Origin: Chloroflexota bacterium
Lineage (GTDB): Bacteria; Chloroflexota; Anaerolineae; Anaerolineales; Anaerolineaceae
DNA length: 42,283 nucleotides
Assembly (NCBI GenBank): GCA_023381565.1
Contig: JAMCRR010000066.1
Span: forward strand, 1-42,283
Reading direction: 5' to 3'
Positions within the stretch are counted from its first letter, which is position 1; every line of letters starts with the position of its first letter. Made by a program: the position numbers and the translations under genes. Positions 14,912 to 23,187 of the stretch are shown one piece after another. The notes under the pieces were generated by a model. It made no database searches. It was given only the letters and a program-made list of their open reading frames with translations, and was not told where the DNA came from.

Positions 14912-16156
14912 TCAAAAAGGTAAACTCAAGTTCGTAAGTATCACCACAAGCGGAACGATAAATAAGGCGATGATATTGAGAGCCACCGAATATCCAATTG
15001 CCGCCTGAACTATTCTTTTATCGACATGCTGCATGCCGAAAGCGACCAGTAGTATGAGGATTGGCATAAAATCCAGGGTGAATCGCTGGGCATTGAGTTG
15101 CCACCAGCCATTATTGTAGTAAAGAAGCATGAGGACTAATGTGCAACCAATGGATACCCAGGCGGCTCTAAGGTATTTCTTTTCCCACTTTGCGAAGAAA
15201 GCTATCAACAGGAATGGGCTTGCGAAAGTCAGTGAGGTGCCAAACAGGCTGGTATTCGTAATGCTTAAATAAGAGTTAGCTGGATCAAATTGAACCTGGA
15301 ATCCCTGAAGAAACAAATATATAAAATTGAAGGGGATATACACGATATTGAACAGGCCATATCTTGCTAAACGCTCCTGAAGAAACCCGGGCGCTGTCAA
15401 AATATAAGCATAACCCGTATCGAAAATATTGCCAAACCGCGACCAGTTCAGGTAAAGATAGAAAATGCCCCAAATACCGAGGGCAGCAAACATCCCAAAT
15501 TGATTGAGCAATCTATTCTTATTCTGGGCGGATGGATAAGAGACACGCCACAAGATGATGCAGAGGAAAATCAGACTAAAAATTGTGTTTTGCCGCGAGA
15601 GCACCGCCATCCCCAAGAAAAAACCTACCAGCACGCCGCGCGCTTTTCCAAATGCTTCATTGAGCGCCAGTAACAAGCAAGTAATCGCCACGATTTCGGC
15701 AAAATGCCAGACGGTGGTGCTCCAACACAATTCGAGCCAGTATCCGGTCCCCAGAAAAAAGGCGGCGACCAGCCAGGGGATGGTTTGTTTTTGGGCGCCA
15801 ACCTTCTTCAGGATGGATGTGAACAGGTAGAAGTTGAGCAGGGTAAGAGCAATTGCAACCAGCATCGGCCGGGTATTTTCGATACCGGTGAGAGCGACAA
15901 AAGGCAAGAGTACCAGCGCCGGAAATGGAGGGAATACGACATAATAATGTTGATTGTAAATAGCAATATCGTCCAATTGCTCGGAGGCATTCTGGATATC
16001 TAACCGCCCCTGGAGGAAGGTCTGCGCTTGATAGGCATATAAATTTTCCAGCCCGGTGTCATTAAGCAGCTTTGGCCCCATGCTTCCGGTAAAAATAATA
16101 ATGCCACCGATGATGAATAAGGGAACTTTATATTTCTCAAAAAACCTTCTAATCAT
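14912..16156 (-). CDS. Polytopic membrane protein, GT-C glycosyltransferase-like
   Basis: 414 residues with about ten to eleven hydrophobic segments. The first outside loop holds LENLYAYQAQTFLQGRLDIQ and HYYVVFPPFPALVLLPFVAL, the type of loop found in GT-C (ArnT/PMT-like) enzymes that take sugars from polyprenyl-phosphate donors. A clear catalytic Asp-Asp/Glu pair is not obvious, so function is inferred only from overall plan. Base composition is visibly more AT-rich than neighbouring genes and a gene remnant lies beside it, which hints at acquisition by transfer. The ATG at 16156 is preceded by an AAAGGCG ribosome-binding site. Confidence 0.6.
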   Translation of the reverse strand: MIRRFFEKYKVPLFIIGGIIIFTGSMGPKLLNDTGLENLYAYQAQTFLQGRLDIQNASEQLDDIAIYNQHYYVVFPPFPALVLLPFVALTGIENTRPMLVAIALTLLNFYLFTSILKKVGAQKQTIPWLVAAFFLGTGYWLELCWSTTVWHFAEIVAITCLLLALNEAFGKARGVLVGFFLGMAVLSRQNTIFSLIFLCIILWRVSYPSAQNKNRLLNQFGMFAALGIWGIFYLYLNWSRFGNIFDTGYAYILTAPGFLQERLARYGLFNIVYIPFNFIYLFLQGFQVQFDPANSYLSITNTSLFGTSLTFASPFLLIAFFAKWEKKYLRAAWVSIGCTLVLMLLYYNNGWWQLNAQRFTLDFMPILILLVAFGMQHVDKRIVQAAIGYSVALNIIALFIVPLVVILTNLSLPF

Positions 16157-16333
16157 CTTTTCGCCTTTCTGCCATCCGTATGCCGGGGCCTGTTCCCGGC
16201 GAAACCACAGGAGCAGGCAGGCTGGTAAGATCTAATTTTGAGCGCGAAGGTCGGTGCAAGCCCCCTTCCAGGGGGTACCGTAAGTATGTTTCAGGTTGAT
16301 TTACGGATAAGAAGAAAACGGATAACGGGGGGA
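16157..16333 (-). promoter_or_regulatory. Leader with several hairpins upstream of the membrane protein
   Basis: Perfect stems: GCCGGG-7 nt-CCCGGC (16182-16200) and CCCCCT-TCC-AGGGGG (16261-16275). The latter is enclosed by CGGT/ACCG with a one-sided bulge. The strings around 16241-16285 partly recall cobalamin-riboswitch cores on the plus strand, but required boxes are missing and no fitting gene follows. I cannot assign a known class; structured 5' UTR is the most I can say. Confidence 0.35.
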
Positions 16334-17035
16334 CTAGTCAGGACTTAATCTGGCTATCAGCTCGGGCAGCAAGCGGATATTATCGAGCGTCGTGTACGAG
16401 TTCCGGTCATTTTCTGGCAGAGGGGCAATCTCGTGATCCCAGGTTAGAGGATAGGGGATATAAACGGCGATACCGCCGATTTCGACGATGGGAAGGATGT
16501 CAGACCGCAGCGAATTCCCCACCATCAGCAGGCATTCCGACTGGATGCGCAGTTTGTGCAGGGTGACGGCATAACCGTGTGGCGTCTTATCACTGAGAAT
16601 TTCGAAATATTTAAAATAAGGAGCTAACCCCGAGCGCCTCAATTTTCTCTCCTGGTCGAGGGGGTCGCCCTTTGTCAGGATCATCAGGGGATAGGATTTC
16701 GAAAGGGCAGCCAGCACTTCGGGCACGCCGTCCAGCAAGCGCACTTCGGCATTGACCATTTCATGGGCGTACCCCACGATTTGCTGGATTTCGCTTGCCT
16801 TTACCTGTCCGCCGGTCAACTCTACGGCCGTCTCGATCATGGAAAGCGTGAAAGCTTTAATTCCGTAACCGAAAGGCTCCAGGTTGCGCATTTCGGTTTG
16901 GAACAGGCGCCCCTCGATTTCTCTTTCATCGAGATAGGCTGAAAGCAGTTTTTTGAACTTTTCTTGCGTGGTTCGATAAAACGGCTCGTTGTGCCATAGG
17001 GTGTCATCGGCGTCGAAAGCGATGAGGTCGATCAT
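16334..17035 (-). CDS. HAD-superfamily hydrolase
   Basis: A 233-residue phosphatase-type protein. Motif I is FDADDTLW (Asp8 nucleophile, Asp10 acid/base), motif II LMILTKGD, and motif IV VGNSLRSDI. The helical cap between motif I and II fits the C1-cap (YjjG-like nucleotidase / dehalogenase-like) group. The substrate is unknown; small phosphate esters or nucleotides are usual. It follows prpD by 16 bases on the same strand and so may be part of the propionate operon, possibly as a housecleaning enzyme. Confidence 0.85.
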   Translation of the reverse strand: MIDLIAFDADDTLWHNEPFYRTTQEKFKKLLSAYLDEREIEGRLFQTEMRNLEPFGYGIKAFTLSMIETAVELTGGQVKASEIQQIVGYAHEMVNAEVRLLDGVPEVLAALSKSYPLMILTKGDPLDQERKLRRSGLAPYFKYFEILSDKTPHGYAVTLHKLRIQSECLLMVGNSLRSDILPIVEIGGIAVYIPYPLTWDHEIAPLPENDRNSYTTLDNIRLLPELIARLSPD

Positions 17036-17051
17036 GAGATTAATTATATCT

Positions 17052-18494
17052 TCAGATCACCCACAGGTCGATAAATTCGTTCACCGGGGTAGCTTCGAGA
17101 TGTTCCTGATTGCGGCACAGCTCCAAAATCGCGTTAGCTCTCTCTGGTGGGAAGCGGCGAAGCAGGTTGGTAATGAACTTGGCCTCCAGGAGGGGCAGAG
17201 CTTCCTGGCGCCGTCGACGGTGGCCCAAAGGATATTCAACGGTCACATTATCGGTCTGCGTGCCATCCTTGAAGAAGACCTGGACGGCATTGGCAATCGA
17301 GCGTTTCTCTGGGTCGAGGTAATCGCGGCTGAATTTTTCATTTTCGATGCACACCATCTTTTCGCGCAAGGAGTCGATACGGGGGTCTGCTGCCGCCTCG
17401 TCCTGGTAGTGGGCAGCCGTGAGCGTACCGAAAATCAAGGCTATGGCGGTCATATACTGGATGCAGTGGTCGCGGTCAGCCGGGTTGTGCAGGGGACCGG
17501 TCTTGTTGATGATGCGCATAGCCGATTCTTGGGTGGTGATTACCACCCGGTCGATTTCCTCCAGGCGGTCCTTCACCAGGTGATGAAGCTGTACTGCAGC
17601 TTCGACAGCCGTCTGGCCGTGGAACTCGGCGGGAAAAGCAATCTTGAAGAGCACATTCTCCATCACGTATGATCCATACGGTCGCGTGACCTGCAGGTCT
17701 TTGCCCTGGTTAAAGACGTCGTAAAACCCCCAGGTTTTCGCCGTTAAAGCGGTAGGATAGCCCATCTCGCCTTTGGATGCCAGGAACGCCAGGAAGACCC
17801 CCCGGCTGGATGCGTCGCCACCTGCCCACGATTTGCGCGAACCGGTGTTCGGGGAGTGGCGGTATACCCGCAAACTACCCCCATCCACCCAGGCGTTGGA
17901 GACTGCGTCCACAAGCCCATCGACGCTGCAGCCCAGCATCCCGGCCGTAACGGCAGCGGTGGCTACCCTGACCAGCAGCACATGATCCAGCCCAAGGCGG
18001 TTGAAGCTGTTCTCCAGGCTGATGACGCCCTGGATTTCGTGTGCCTTGATCATAGCCGTCAGGACGTCGTGCATCGTGAGGGCAGGTCTGCCGGCAGCAA
18101 GCGCGCTGCGTGAGAGCCAATCGGCGACCTCCAGGATGCCCCCCAGGTTATCCGATGGGTGGCCCCATTCGGCTGCCAGCCAGGTGTCGTTGTAATCCAG
18201 CCAGCGGATCATGGCGCCCAGGTCGAAGGCGGCTTTCACCGGGTCTAATTTGAACTGCGTACCGGGTAGGCGGGCGCCGTTCGGGACGATCGTACCGGGG
18301 ACGATAGGACCCAACAGCCGAGTACAAGCCGGATAGGACAGCGCCTCCATGGCACAGCCCAAGGAATCCATCAGACAAAGCCCAGCGATCCGGTAAGCTT
18401 CCGCGCTGAAGACCTGGCTACCGGCGGCATATTCCGCAATATCCACCAGCACACGGTCAGCTCGAGCAGGGATGCCACCGGCCGCAGAGGTCAT
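17052..18494 (-). CDS. prpD: 2-Methylcitrate dehydratase (MmgE/PrpD family)
   Basis: 480 residues of the MmgE/PrpD family, which dehydrates 2-methylcitrate to 2-methyl-cis-aconitate in propionyl-CoA breakdown. Recognisable segments: [17 protein letters not shown] near the N-terminus, [29 protein letters not shown] (conserved Asp/His cluster of the active site), [34 protein letters not shown], and [13 protein letters not shown]. Length and motif order match PrpD closely. It begins 13 bases after prpC ends and is followed by a HAD hydrolase gene. Confidence 0.93.
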   Translation of the reverse strand: MTSAAGGIPARADRVLVDIAEYAAGSQVFSAEAYRIAGLCLMDSLGCAMEALSYPACTRLLGPIVPGTIVPNGARLPGTQFKLDPVKAAFDLGAMIRWLDYNDTWLAAEWGHPSDNLGGILEVADWLSRSALAAGRPALTMHDVLTAMIKAHEIQGVISLENSFNRLGLDHVLLVRVATAAVTAGMLGCSVDGLVDAVSNAWVDGGSLRVYRHSPNTGSRKSWAGGDASSRGVFLAFLASKGEMGYPTALTAKTWGFYDVFNQGKDLQVTRPYGSYVMENVLFKIAFPAEFHGQTAVEAAVQLHHLVKDRLEEIDRVVITTQESAMRIINKTGPLHNPADRDHCIQYMTAIALIFGTLTAAHYQDEAAADPRIDSLREKMVCIENEKFSRDYLDPEKRSIANAVQVFFKDGTQTDNVTVEYPLGHRRRRQEALPLLEAKFITNLLRRFPPERANAILELCRNQEHLEATPVNEFIDLWVI

Positions 18495-18507
18495 GGAGGC
18501 TCTGCCG

Positions 18508-19665
18508 CTAGTTGCGCTTGTCCAGAGGTGGGTAGGGCATGGGTTCAGGCCCGATGTAGTTAGCCGCCGGACGGATGATCTTGTTATCCAGGCGCTGCTC
18601 GATGATATGCGCTGCCCAACCCGCGGTGCGTGCCATCACAAAGAGAGGGGTAAACATATTTGTCGGGATGCCCATCATGTGGTAGGTCACGGCGCTGTAC
18701 CAGTCCAGATTGGGGAAAAGGTGCTTGTCTTTCCAGAGGACAGTTTCGATGCGCTCGGCGATGTCGCACATCGTCTCGTCGCCATAATCTTTGCACAACC
18801 CGCAAGAGATCTCTTTCAGGATCTTGGCGCGTGGATCCGAGATGGTATACACCGGGTGTCCGAAACCGGGCATGATGCCGCCATTCTCCAGAACCTTGCG
18901 GGTTTCGACTTCAGCCATGTCCGGGTTGCGGTAACCCTGGATCGTATCCATAGCGGCTTCGTTCGCTCCGCCGTGCTTGTATCCACGCAGCGCGCCGATG
19001 GCTCCGGTGATAGCTGAATAAAAATCTGAGCCGGTTCCGGCGATCACGCGCGAGGTAAACGTGGAGGCATTGAACTCATGCTCGGCATACAGGATGAGGG
19101 TCACGTCCATCGATCGCTCGTGCAGGTCGCTGGGTTTCCTCCCCTGAAGCAGGTGCAGGAAATGCCCGGCGATAGAGGCATCATCGGTTTCTACCTCAAT
19201 GCGGTAGCCGTGGTAAGCATACTGGTACCAGTAAATCAGCATCGATGGGAAAGAGGCAATCAGCCGGTCGGCGATGTTACGCGCGCCTTCGATGTTATGG
19301 TCGTCCTTTTCGGGGAGCACGGTTCCCAGGGAAGAGCACCCTGTTCGCAGCACATCCATGGGATGAGCAGAAGCCGGGATGCTTTCCAATACCGCCTTGA
19401 CCGGCGCAGGGATACCGCGCATGGCTCTCAACATCCTGCGGTAGCGCATCAGCTCAGACTTGGTGGGTAGCTTTCCGTGAATGAGCAAGTAAGCCACCTC
19501 CTCAAAGGTCCCTTCATTCACGAGGTCATGAATATCATAGCCGCGGTAATGCAGTTCGTACCCATTCGAGCCGACGGTGCAGATCGCCGTATTACCTGCC
19601 GGAACGCCCGAAAGGGCAACTGATTTCTTTTTCCGCGCTTCCGTCACACCGGTTTCCTGTGTCAT
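18508..19665 (-). CDS. prpC: 2-Methylcitrate synthase / citrate synthase family
   Basis: 385 residues of the type II citrate synthase fold, condensing propionyl-CoA (or acetyl-CoA) with oxaloacetate. Motifs: [25 protein letters not shown] near the start, [24 protein letters not shown] with the catalytic His, [18 protein letters not shown] (second His and the family signature), and [14 protein letters not shown]. Sequence alone does not fully separate citrate from methylcitrate synthase. The 4-base overlap (ATGA) with prpB and the prpD gene right after it argue strongly for methylcitrate synthase. Confidence 0.9.
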   Translation of the reverse strand: MTQETGVTEARKKKSVALSGVPAGNTAICTVGSNGYELHYRGYDIHDLVNEGTFEEVAYLLIHGKLPTKSELMRYRRMLRAMRGIPAPVKAVLESIPASAHPMDVLRTGCSSLGTVLPEKDDHNIEGARNIADRLIASFPSMLIYWYQYAYHGYRIEVETDDASIAGHFLHLLQGRKPSDLHERSMDVTLILYAEHEFNASTFTSRVIAGTGSDFYSAITGAIGALRGYKHGGANEAAMDTIQGYRNPDMAEVETRKVLENGGIMPGFGHPVYTISDPRAKILKEISCGLCKDYGDETMCDIAERIETVLWKDKHLFPNLDWYSAVTYHMMGIPTNMFTPLFVMARTAGWAAHIIEQRLDNKIIRPAANYIGPEPMPYPPLDKRN

Positions 19666-20552
19666 TCTTCATTCTCCTTAGTAAATAATTCATCCAATTT
19701 TCGTTCATACGCATAATAGTCGAGGATTTTGTACAATTGCTCGCGCGTCTGCATTAAAGGCATCGCTCGCTTTTGAGTCCCATCCGAGCGGATGGTGTCG
19801 TAGACCTGCAGGGCGGCGGCGCTCATGGCGCGAAACGCCGAAAGGGGATAGAGCGCCAGGCCAACCCCGGTTTCGCGCAGCTCTTCCAGGGTAAAAAGCG
19901 GGGTCAGGCCAAACTCGGTCAGGTTCGCCAGGATTGGGCGGCGAGTGGTCTCGGCGAAGCGGCGATAGGTGATAAGGTCGGTGACCGCCTCGGGGAAAAT
20001 CACGTCTGCTCCGGCTTCGGCGAAGGCTGAGGCGCGTTCCAGCGCCGCTTCCAGACCCTCGACGGCAATAGCATCAGTGCGGGCCACCACTACGAAACTG
20101 GGGTCGGTACGCGCATCCAGCACAGCCTTTAATCGGTCTACCATTTCTTCCCTGGAGACGATTGCTTTTCCGGGCCGGTGACCGCAGCGTTTCGCCTGCA
20201 CCTGGTCCTCGATATGCAGGGCCGCCGCGCCGGCTTTGATTAATGAGCGTACCGTGCGGGCAATATTGAAGGCGCTGCCGAATCCGGTGTCTACGTCGAC
20301 GAGAAGAGGCACGCTGACGGCATCGGTAATGCGTCGCACATCCGTCAGGACGTCATCCAGGGTGGTGATCCCCAGGTCTGGTAGCCCCAACGATGCGGCT
20401 GCCACTCCTCCTCCAGAGAGGTAAATGGCGCGGAATCCGGCGGTTTCTGCCAGCCGGGCAGCGTAGGCATTGATCGTACCGACGACCTGGAGAGGTTTTT
20501 CAATTTCCAATGCTGCTCTGAAACGCGCCCCAGGCGTACCCATTTCCTTCAT
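19662..20552 (-). CDS. prpB: 2-Methylisocitrate lyase
   Basis: A 296-residue lyase of the isocitrate lyase/PEP mutase superfamily that splits 2-methylisocitrate to pyruvate and succinate. Hallmarks: [30 protein letters not shown] (Mg-binding), HIEDQV, the catalytic loop [15 protein letters not shown] and ANLTEFG. ATG at 20552 gives the usual family length and has GAGGA just upstream. The longer frame to 20654 adds residues unlike the family. It is the first gene of prpB-prpC-prpD; no PrpR-type regulator is next to it. Confidence 0.93.
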   Translation of the reverse strand: MKEMGTPGARFRAALEIEKPLQVVGTINAYAARLAETAGFRAIYLSGGGVAAASLGLPDLGITTLDDVLTDVRRITDAVSVPLLVDVDTGFGSAFNIARTVRSLIKAGAAALHIEDQVQAKRCGHRPGKAIVSREEMVDRLKAVLDARTDPSFVVVARTDAIAVEGLEAALERASAFAEAGADVIFPEAVTDLITYRRFAETTRRPILANLTEFGLTPLFTLEELRETGVGLALYPLSAFRAMSAAALQVYDTIRSDGTQKRAMPLMQTREQLYKILDYYAYERKLDELFTKENEE

Positions 20553-20753
20553 AATATCCTCGGTGATGGATTCCTTGCAGCCAATACTATCTCCCCCGTG
20601 CACGTTCATTCTCCAATGGATGAATGCCGCGTTCATCCTGCGTACCAGAATCATAGCAAAACATGACTATAAAGTCAACGATATTTTACCCCAATTGTCC
20701 AGGATTGGCAGCCAAAAGCACTGGTTACCCCCAGGTGCGGGCTACAAATGAAT

Positions 20754-21437
20754 TCAATCTACAAAGCGGTACTTCACCAGGGTCCAGGCGGCTTGAAAAG
20801 CATCCCCCATGTGGATTTTCTTACCCTGAGAATAATCGCGCGGGTTAAAGGTGATCGGCACCTCGAAAATGCGAATGCGACGTTTAAGCACTTTGGCAGT
20901 AAATTCGGGTTCAAAATCGAAGCGGCGGGCATGCAAAGGAATATCTTTAATGATTATGCGGCGAAAGACTTTATAGCCGGTCTCCATATCACTGATGATA
21001 TTGTTGTACAAAATGTTGGTCATCAGCGTGAGAATTTTATTGGCAACCATATTCCAGAAAAGGATTGGCCGCCTGGCGCCGCCCAGGAAGCGTGAGCCGT
21101 AAACGACATCGGCGATTCCCTCCTCCAGGGGTTTTAGCAAAGCCGGATAATCACGGGGGTCGTACTCCAGGTCCGCATCCTGGATAATTACGATCTCGCC
21201 GGTCGCGTTGAGGATGCCCGTCCGCACGGCAGCCCCCTTGCCCTGGTTCATTTCATGCAACACTACTCTTATCGAACCATCGCGGCTCAATTCTTCCAGG
21301 ATTTCGCGAGTGCCGTCGGAGGAGCCGTCATCGACGACTAGAATTTCATCTACGCACCCGACGGCCTGGACTCGCCGGATGATCTCACGGATGGTCTTGG
21401 CTTCATTGTAGACTGGTAGGATAGCGGTGATCTTCAT
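20754..21437 (-). CDS. Family 2 glycosyltransferase (dolichol/polyprenyl-phosphate type)
   Basis: 227 residues with the GT-A core of DPM1-like enzymes: [43 protein letters not shown], and the metal site [13 protein letters not shown]. The late motif YKVFRR and [26 protein letters not shown] are typical. No membrane anchor is present. It likely transfers a sugar from a nucleotide donor to polyprenyl phosphate or a related acceptor at the membrane. The ATG at 21437 begins [13 protein letters not shown], the normal family start; the frame upstream to 21542 is probably untranslated. Confidence 0.9.
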   Translation of the reverse strand: MKITAILPVYNEAKTIREIIRRVQAVGCVDEILVVDDGSSDGTREILEELSRDGSIRVVLHEMNQGKGAAVRTGILNATGEIVIIQDADLEYDPRDYPALLKPLEEGIADVVYGSRFLGGARRPILFWNMVANKILTLMTNILYNNIISDMETGYKVFRRIIIKDIPLHARRFDFEPEFTAKVLKRRIRIFEVPITFNPRDYSQGKKIHMGDAFQAAWTLVKYRFVD

Positions 21438-21546
21438 CGGAATAGATATTCGTAAGGATTGTATCTGAGTTCGATCTGGGAGAGATAGATGATTGATTAT
21501 ACGGAACCTGCCAGGATTTAGCAAGGAGAGATTGTTCGCCACGTGC

Positions 21547-21552
21547 TATAAT
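21547..21552 (+). promoter_or_regulatory. Extended -10 element for the AAA+ ATPase gene
   Basis: TGC-TATAAT (the TATAAT itself at 21547-21552) is a perfect extended -10. No good -35 is seen 16-18 bases upstream. The predicted start point lies about 60 bases before the ATG at 21620. Confidence 0.45.
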
Positions 21553-21619
21553 TTACAAGGAATATCCCGAAGGTCAAAAAGTATGATCTGGCGCTAATAA
21601 GGGAATCGAGAAGAAGATC

Positions 21620-22969
21620 ATGAGTTCTATGCCCGCAACCCCAGCCGGTAGTGCTGCTTCGAACAGCCATCCCGCGTCACCAAGCTTCGTGCCACCCCCC
21701 ATCACCCGTATTGAAGATGTGGGCCTTTCACCCCTTTGGCTGCAGGACCTGGCTTTAAAGATCCTGTACTTCCAGGGGTATATGACAGGATTCAAGATCG
21801 CTGAAGAAATGGCGATCCCATTCACAGGTGTTGTCGATCAGATTGTCGAAGCTCTCAAGCGTGAGAAGCTGGTCGAGATTAAATCCTCGCAAATGGGCCT
21901 GGGTGAGGGAGCTTACCAATATGCCATCACCGGAGCGGGGATCGCGCGCGCTCGTGAAGCCCTGGAGCGAAGCCAATATGCGGGACCGACCCCGGTTCAC
22001 TTGAATGTATATTACGATGCCTTCCGGCGCCAAAGCCGGGGACGTTTGCTGGTCAATAACCGCATGATGCGCCAGGTGCTCTCAGACCTGGTTCTGACCG
22101 ATAAGACCTTCAACCGGATCGGCCCGGCAGTAAATTCCGGAACATCCATCTTCCTGTACGGCCCTCCGGGGAACGGGAAAACCAGCGTGGCACGCGCCAT
22201 CGGGAACCTGATCCTCAGCCAGACTATGTACATCCCCTTTGCGATCTACGTCGACGGCCAGGTGGTGAAGCTGTACGATTCAGTCAATCACCAGCGCGCA
22301 CCCGATGACGACGCTTCTACTTCTGGCACCGGCGCGCTGCGCACGTCCCCACGGCGCGATCCGCGTTGGATCCGCATCCGCCGCCCGTTTATCGTGGTCG
22401 GCGGCGAGCTGACTCTACCCGGGTTGGACCTGGTATTCGACGACGTGCACAAATTCTACGAAGCCCCCTTCCAGGTCAAGGCCAATGGCGGCATTCTTTT
22501 GATCGACGATTTCGGGCGCCAGCAAGTGCGCCCGCGGGATTTGTTGAACCGCTGGATCGTGCCCCTGGAAAGCCGGATCGACTACCTGACCCTGCATACT
22601 GGGCGCAAGATCGAAGTGCCCTTCGACGTGCTGGTGGTATTTTCTACCAACCTCCCGCCAAAAGACCTGGTGGATGAAGCCTTTCTACGGCGCTTGCGGC
22701 ACAAGATCGAGATCGGCGATCCATCTTATGAAGAATATCGCGAGATTTTCCAACGGGTAGCGGCTGCGAAAGGTGTGATGTACAACGACGAGGGCCTGGC
22801 CTATCTCCTCCAGGAATGGTACATCAAACGCGGACGCAAGCTGCGTGCCTCTCATCCTCGGGATCTGTGCGACCAGATCCAGGATATTGCCCGGTATACA
22901 GCCGAAGAGCCGGCGATGACTCCTGAGATGATCGACCGCGCTGCAGAATCGTATTTTGTGGAGCTATAA
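21620..22969 (+). CDS. AAA+ ATPase with N-terminal winged-helix-like domain
   Basis: 449 residues. A low-complexity Pro/Ser/Ala start (1-30) is followed by a winged-helix-like stretch (YMTGFKIAEEMAIPFTGVVDQIVEALKREKLVEIK, in outline about 50-85). The AAA+ module then shows Walker A GPPGNGKT (Gly181-Thr188), Walker B ILLIDDFG with Asp296 and Asp297, sensor 1 VVFSTN, and an arginine-finger-like FLRRLRHKIEI. A helical lid follows. The second Walker B acid is Asp where Glu is usual. The exact role is unknown; such proteins are annotated only as AAA ATPases. The gene stands at the head of a plus-strand group with the GH3 protein. Confidence 0.82.
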   Translation: MSSMPATPAGSAASNSHPASPSFVPPPITRIEDVGLSPLWLQDLALKILYFQGYMTGFKIAEEMAIPFTGVVDQIVEALKREKLVEIKSSQMGLGEGAYQYAITGAGIARAREALERSQYAGPTPVHLNVYYDAFRRQSRGRLLVNNRMMRQVLSDLVLTDKTFNRIGPAVNSGTSIFLYGPPGNGKTSVARAIGNLILSQTMYIPFAIYVDGQVVKLYDSVNHQRAPDDDASTSGTGALRTSPRRDPRWIRIRRPFIVVGGELTLPGLDLVFDDVHKFYEAPFQVKANGGILLIDDFGRQQVRPRDLLNRWIVPLESRIDYLTLHTGRKIEVPFDVLVVFSTNLPPKDLVDEAFLRRLRHKIEIGDPSYEEYREIFQRVAAAKGVMYNDEGLAYLLQEWYIKRGRKLRASHPRDLCDQIQDIARYTAEEPAMTPEMIDRAAESYFVEL

Positions 22970-22998
22970 GCTTGTGCCAGGCCGCTTGATTCTACAAT

Positions 22999-23187
22999 AT
23001 GTTTTTACGCAGCGCTAGCGCCGGTGGTTTAGAAAATGGTCTGGCGTCGTCATCGCCGGCATTGTACGGCGAAAGAAATCCGATGTTGGCAGAGGTGTTA
23101 GAGGTTGTGGGCAATCCTGATCTGATTATTGTTATGCTGGGAAATTTCTGCTTGGGCCAATATCCGGACGAGGAGGCGCGGCAGTGA
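22999..23187 (+). CDS. Possible small protein coupled to the GH3 gene
   Basis: A 62-codon frame whose stop overlaps the GH3 start (GTGA), giving the geometry of translational coupling. The C-terminal half, LAEVLEVVGNPDLIIVMLGNF, faintly recalls the EVLxxPDLI motif of small toxin-like or nuclease-like proteins, and could be a decayed piece of one. It has no good ribosome-binding site. It may equally be a chance frame in the spacer between the two larger genes. Confidence 0.3.
   Translation: MFLRSASAGGLENGLASSSPALYGERNPMLAEVLEVVGNPDLIIVMLGNFCLGQYPDEEARQ

Noticed and set aside
16241-16290. Cobalamin riboswitch on the plus strand
   Set aside because: GGTCGGTGCAAG followed by a GC hairpin recalls the motif, but the other required boxes are missing and no plus-strand gene follows for several kilobases.
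19325-19335. GGAAGAGCAC, ten bases like the Illumina adapter
   Set aside because: It encodes part of a conserved stretch of citrate synthase ([11 protein letters not shown]), so it is natural sequence.
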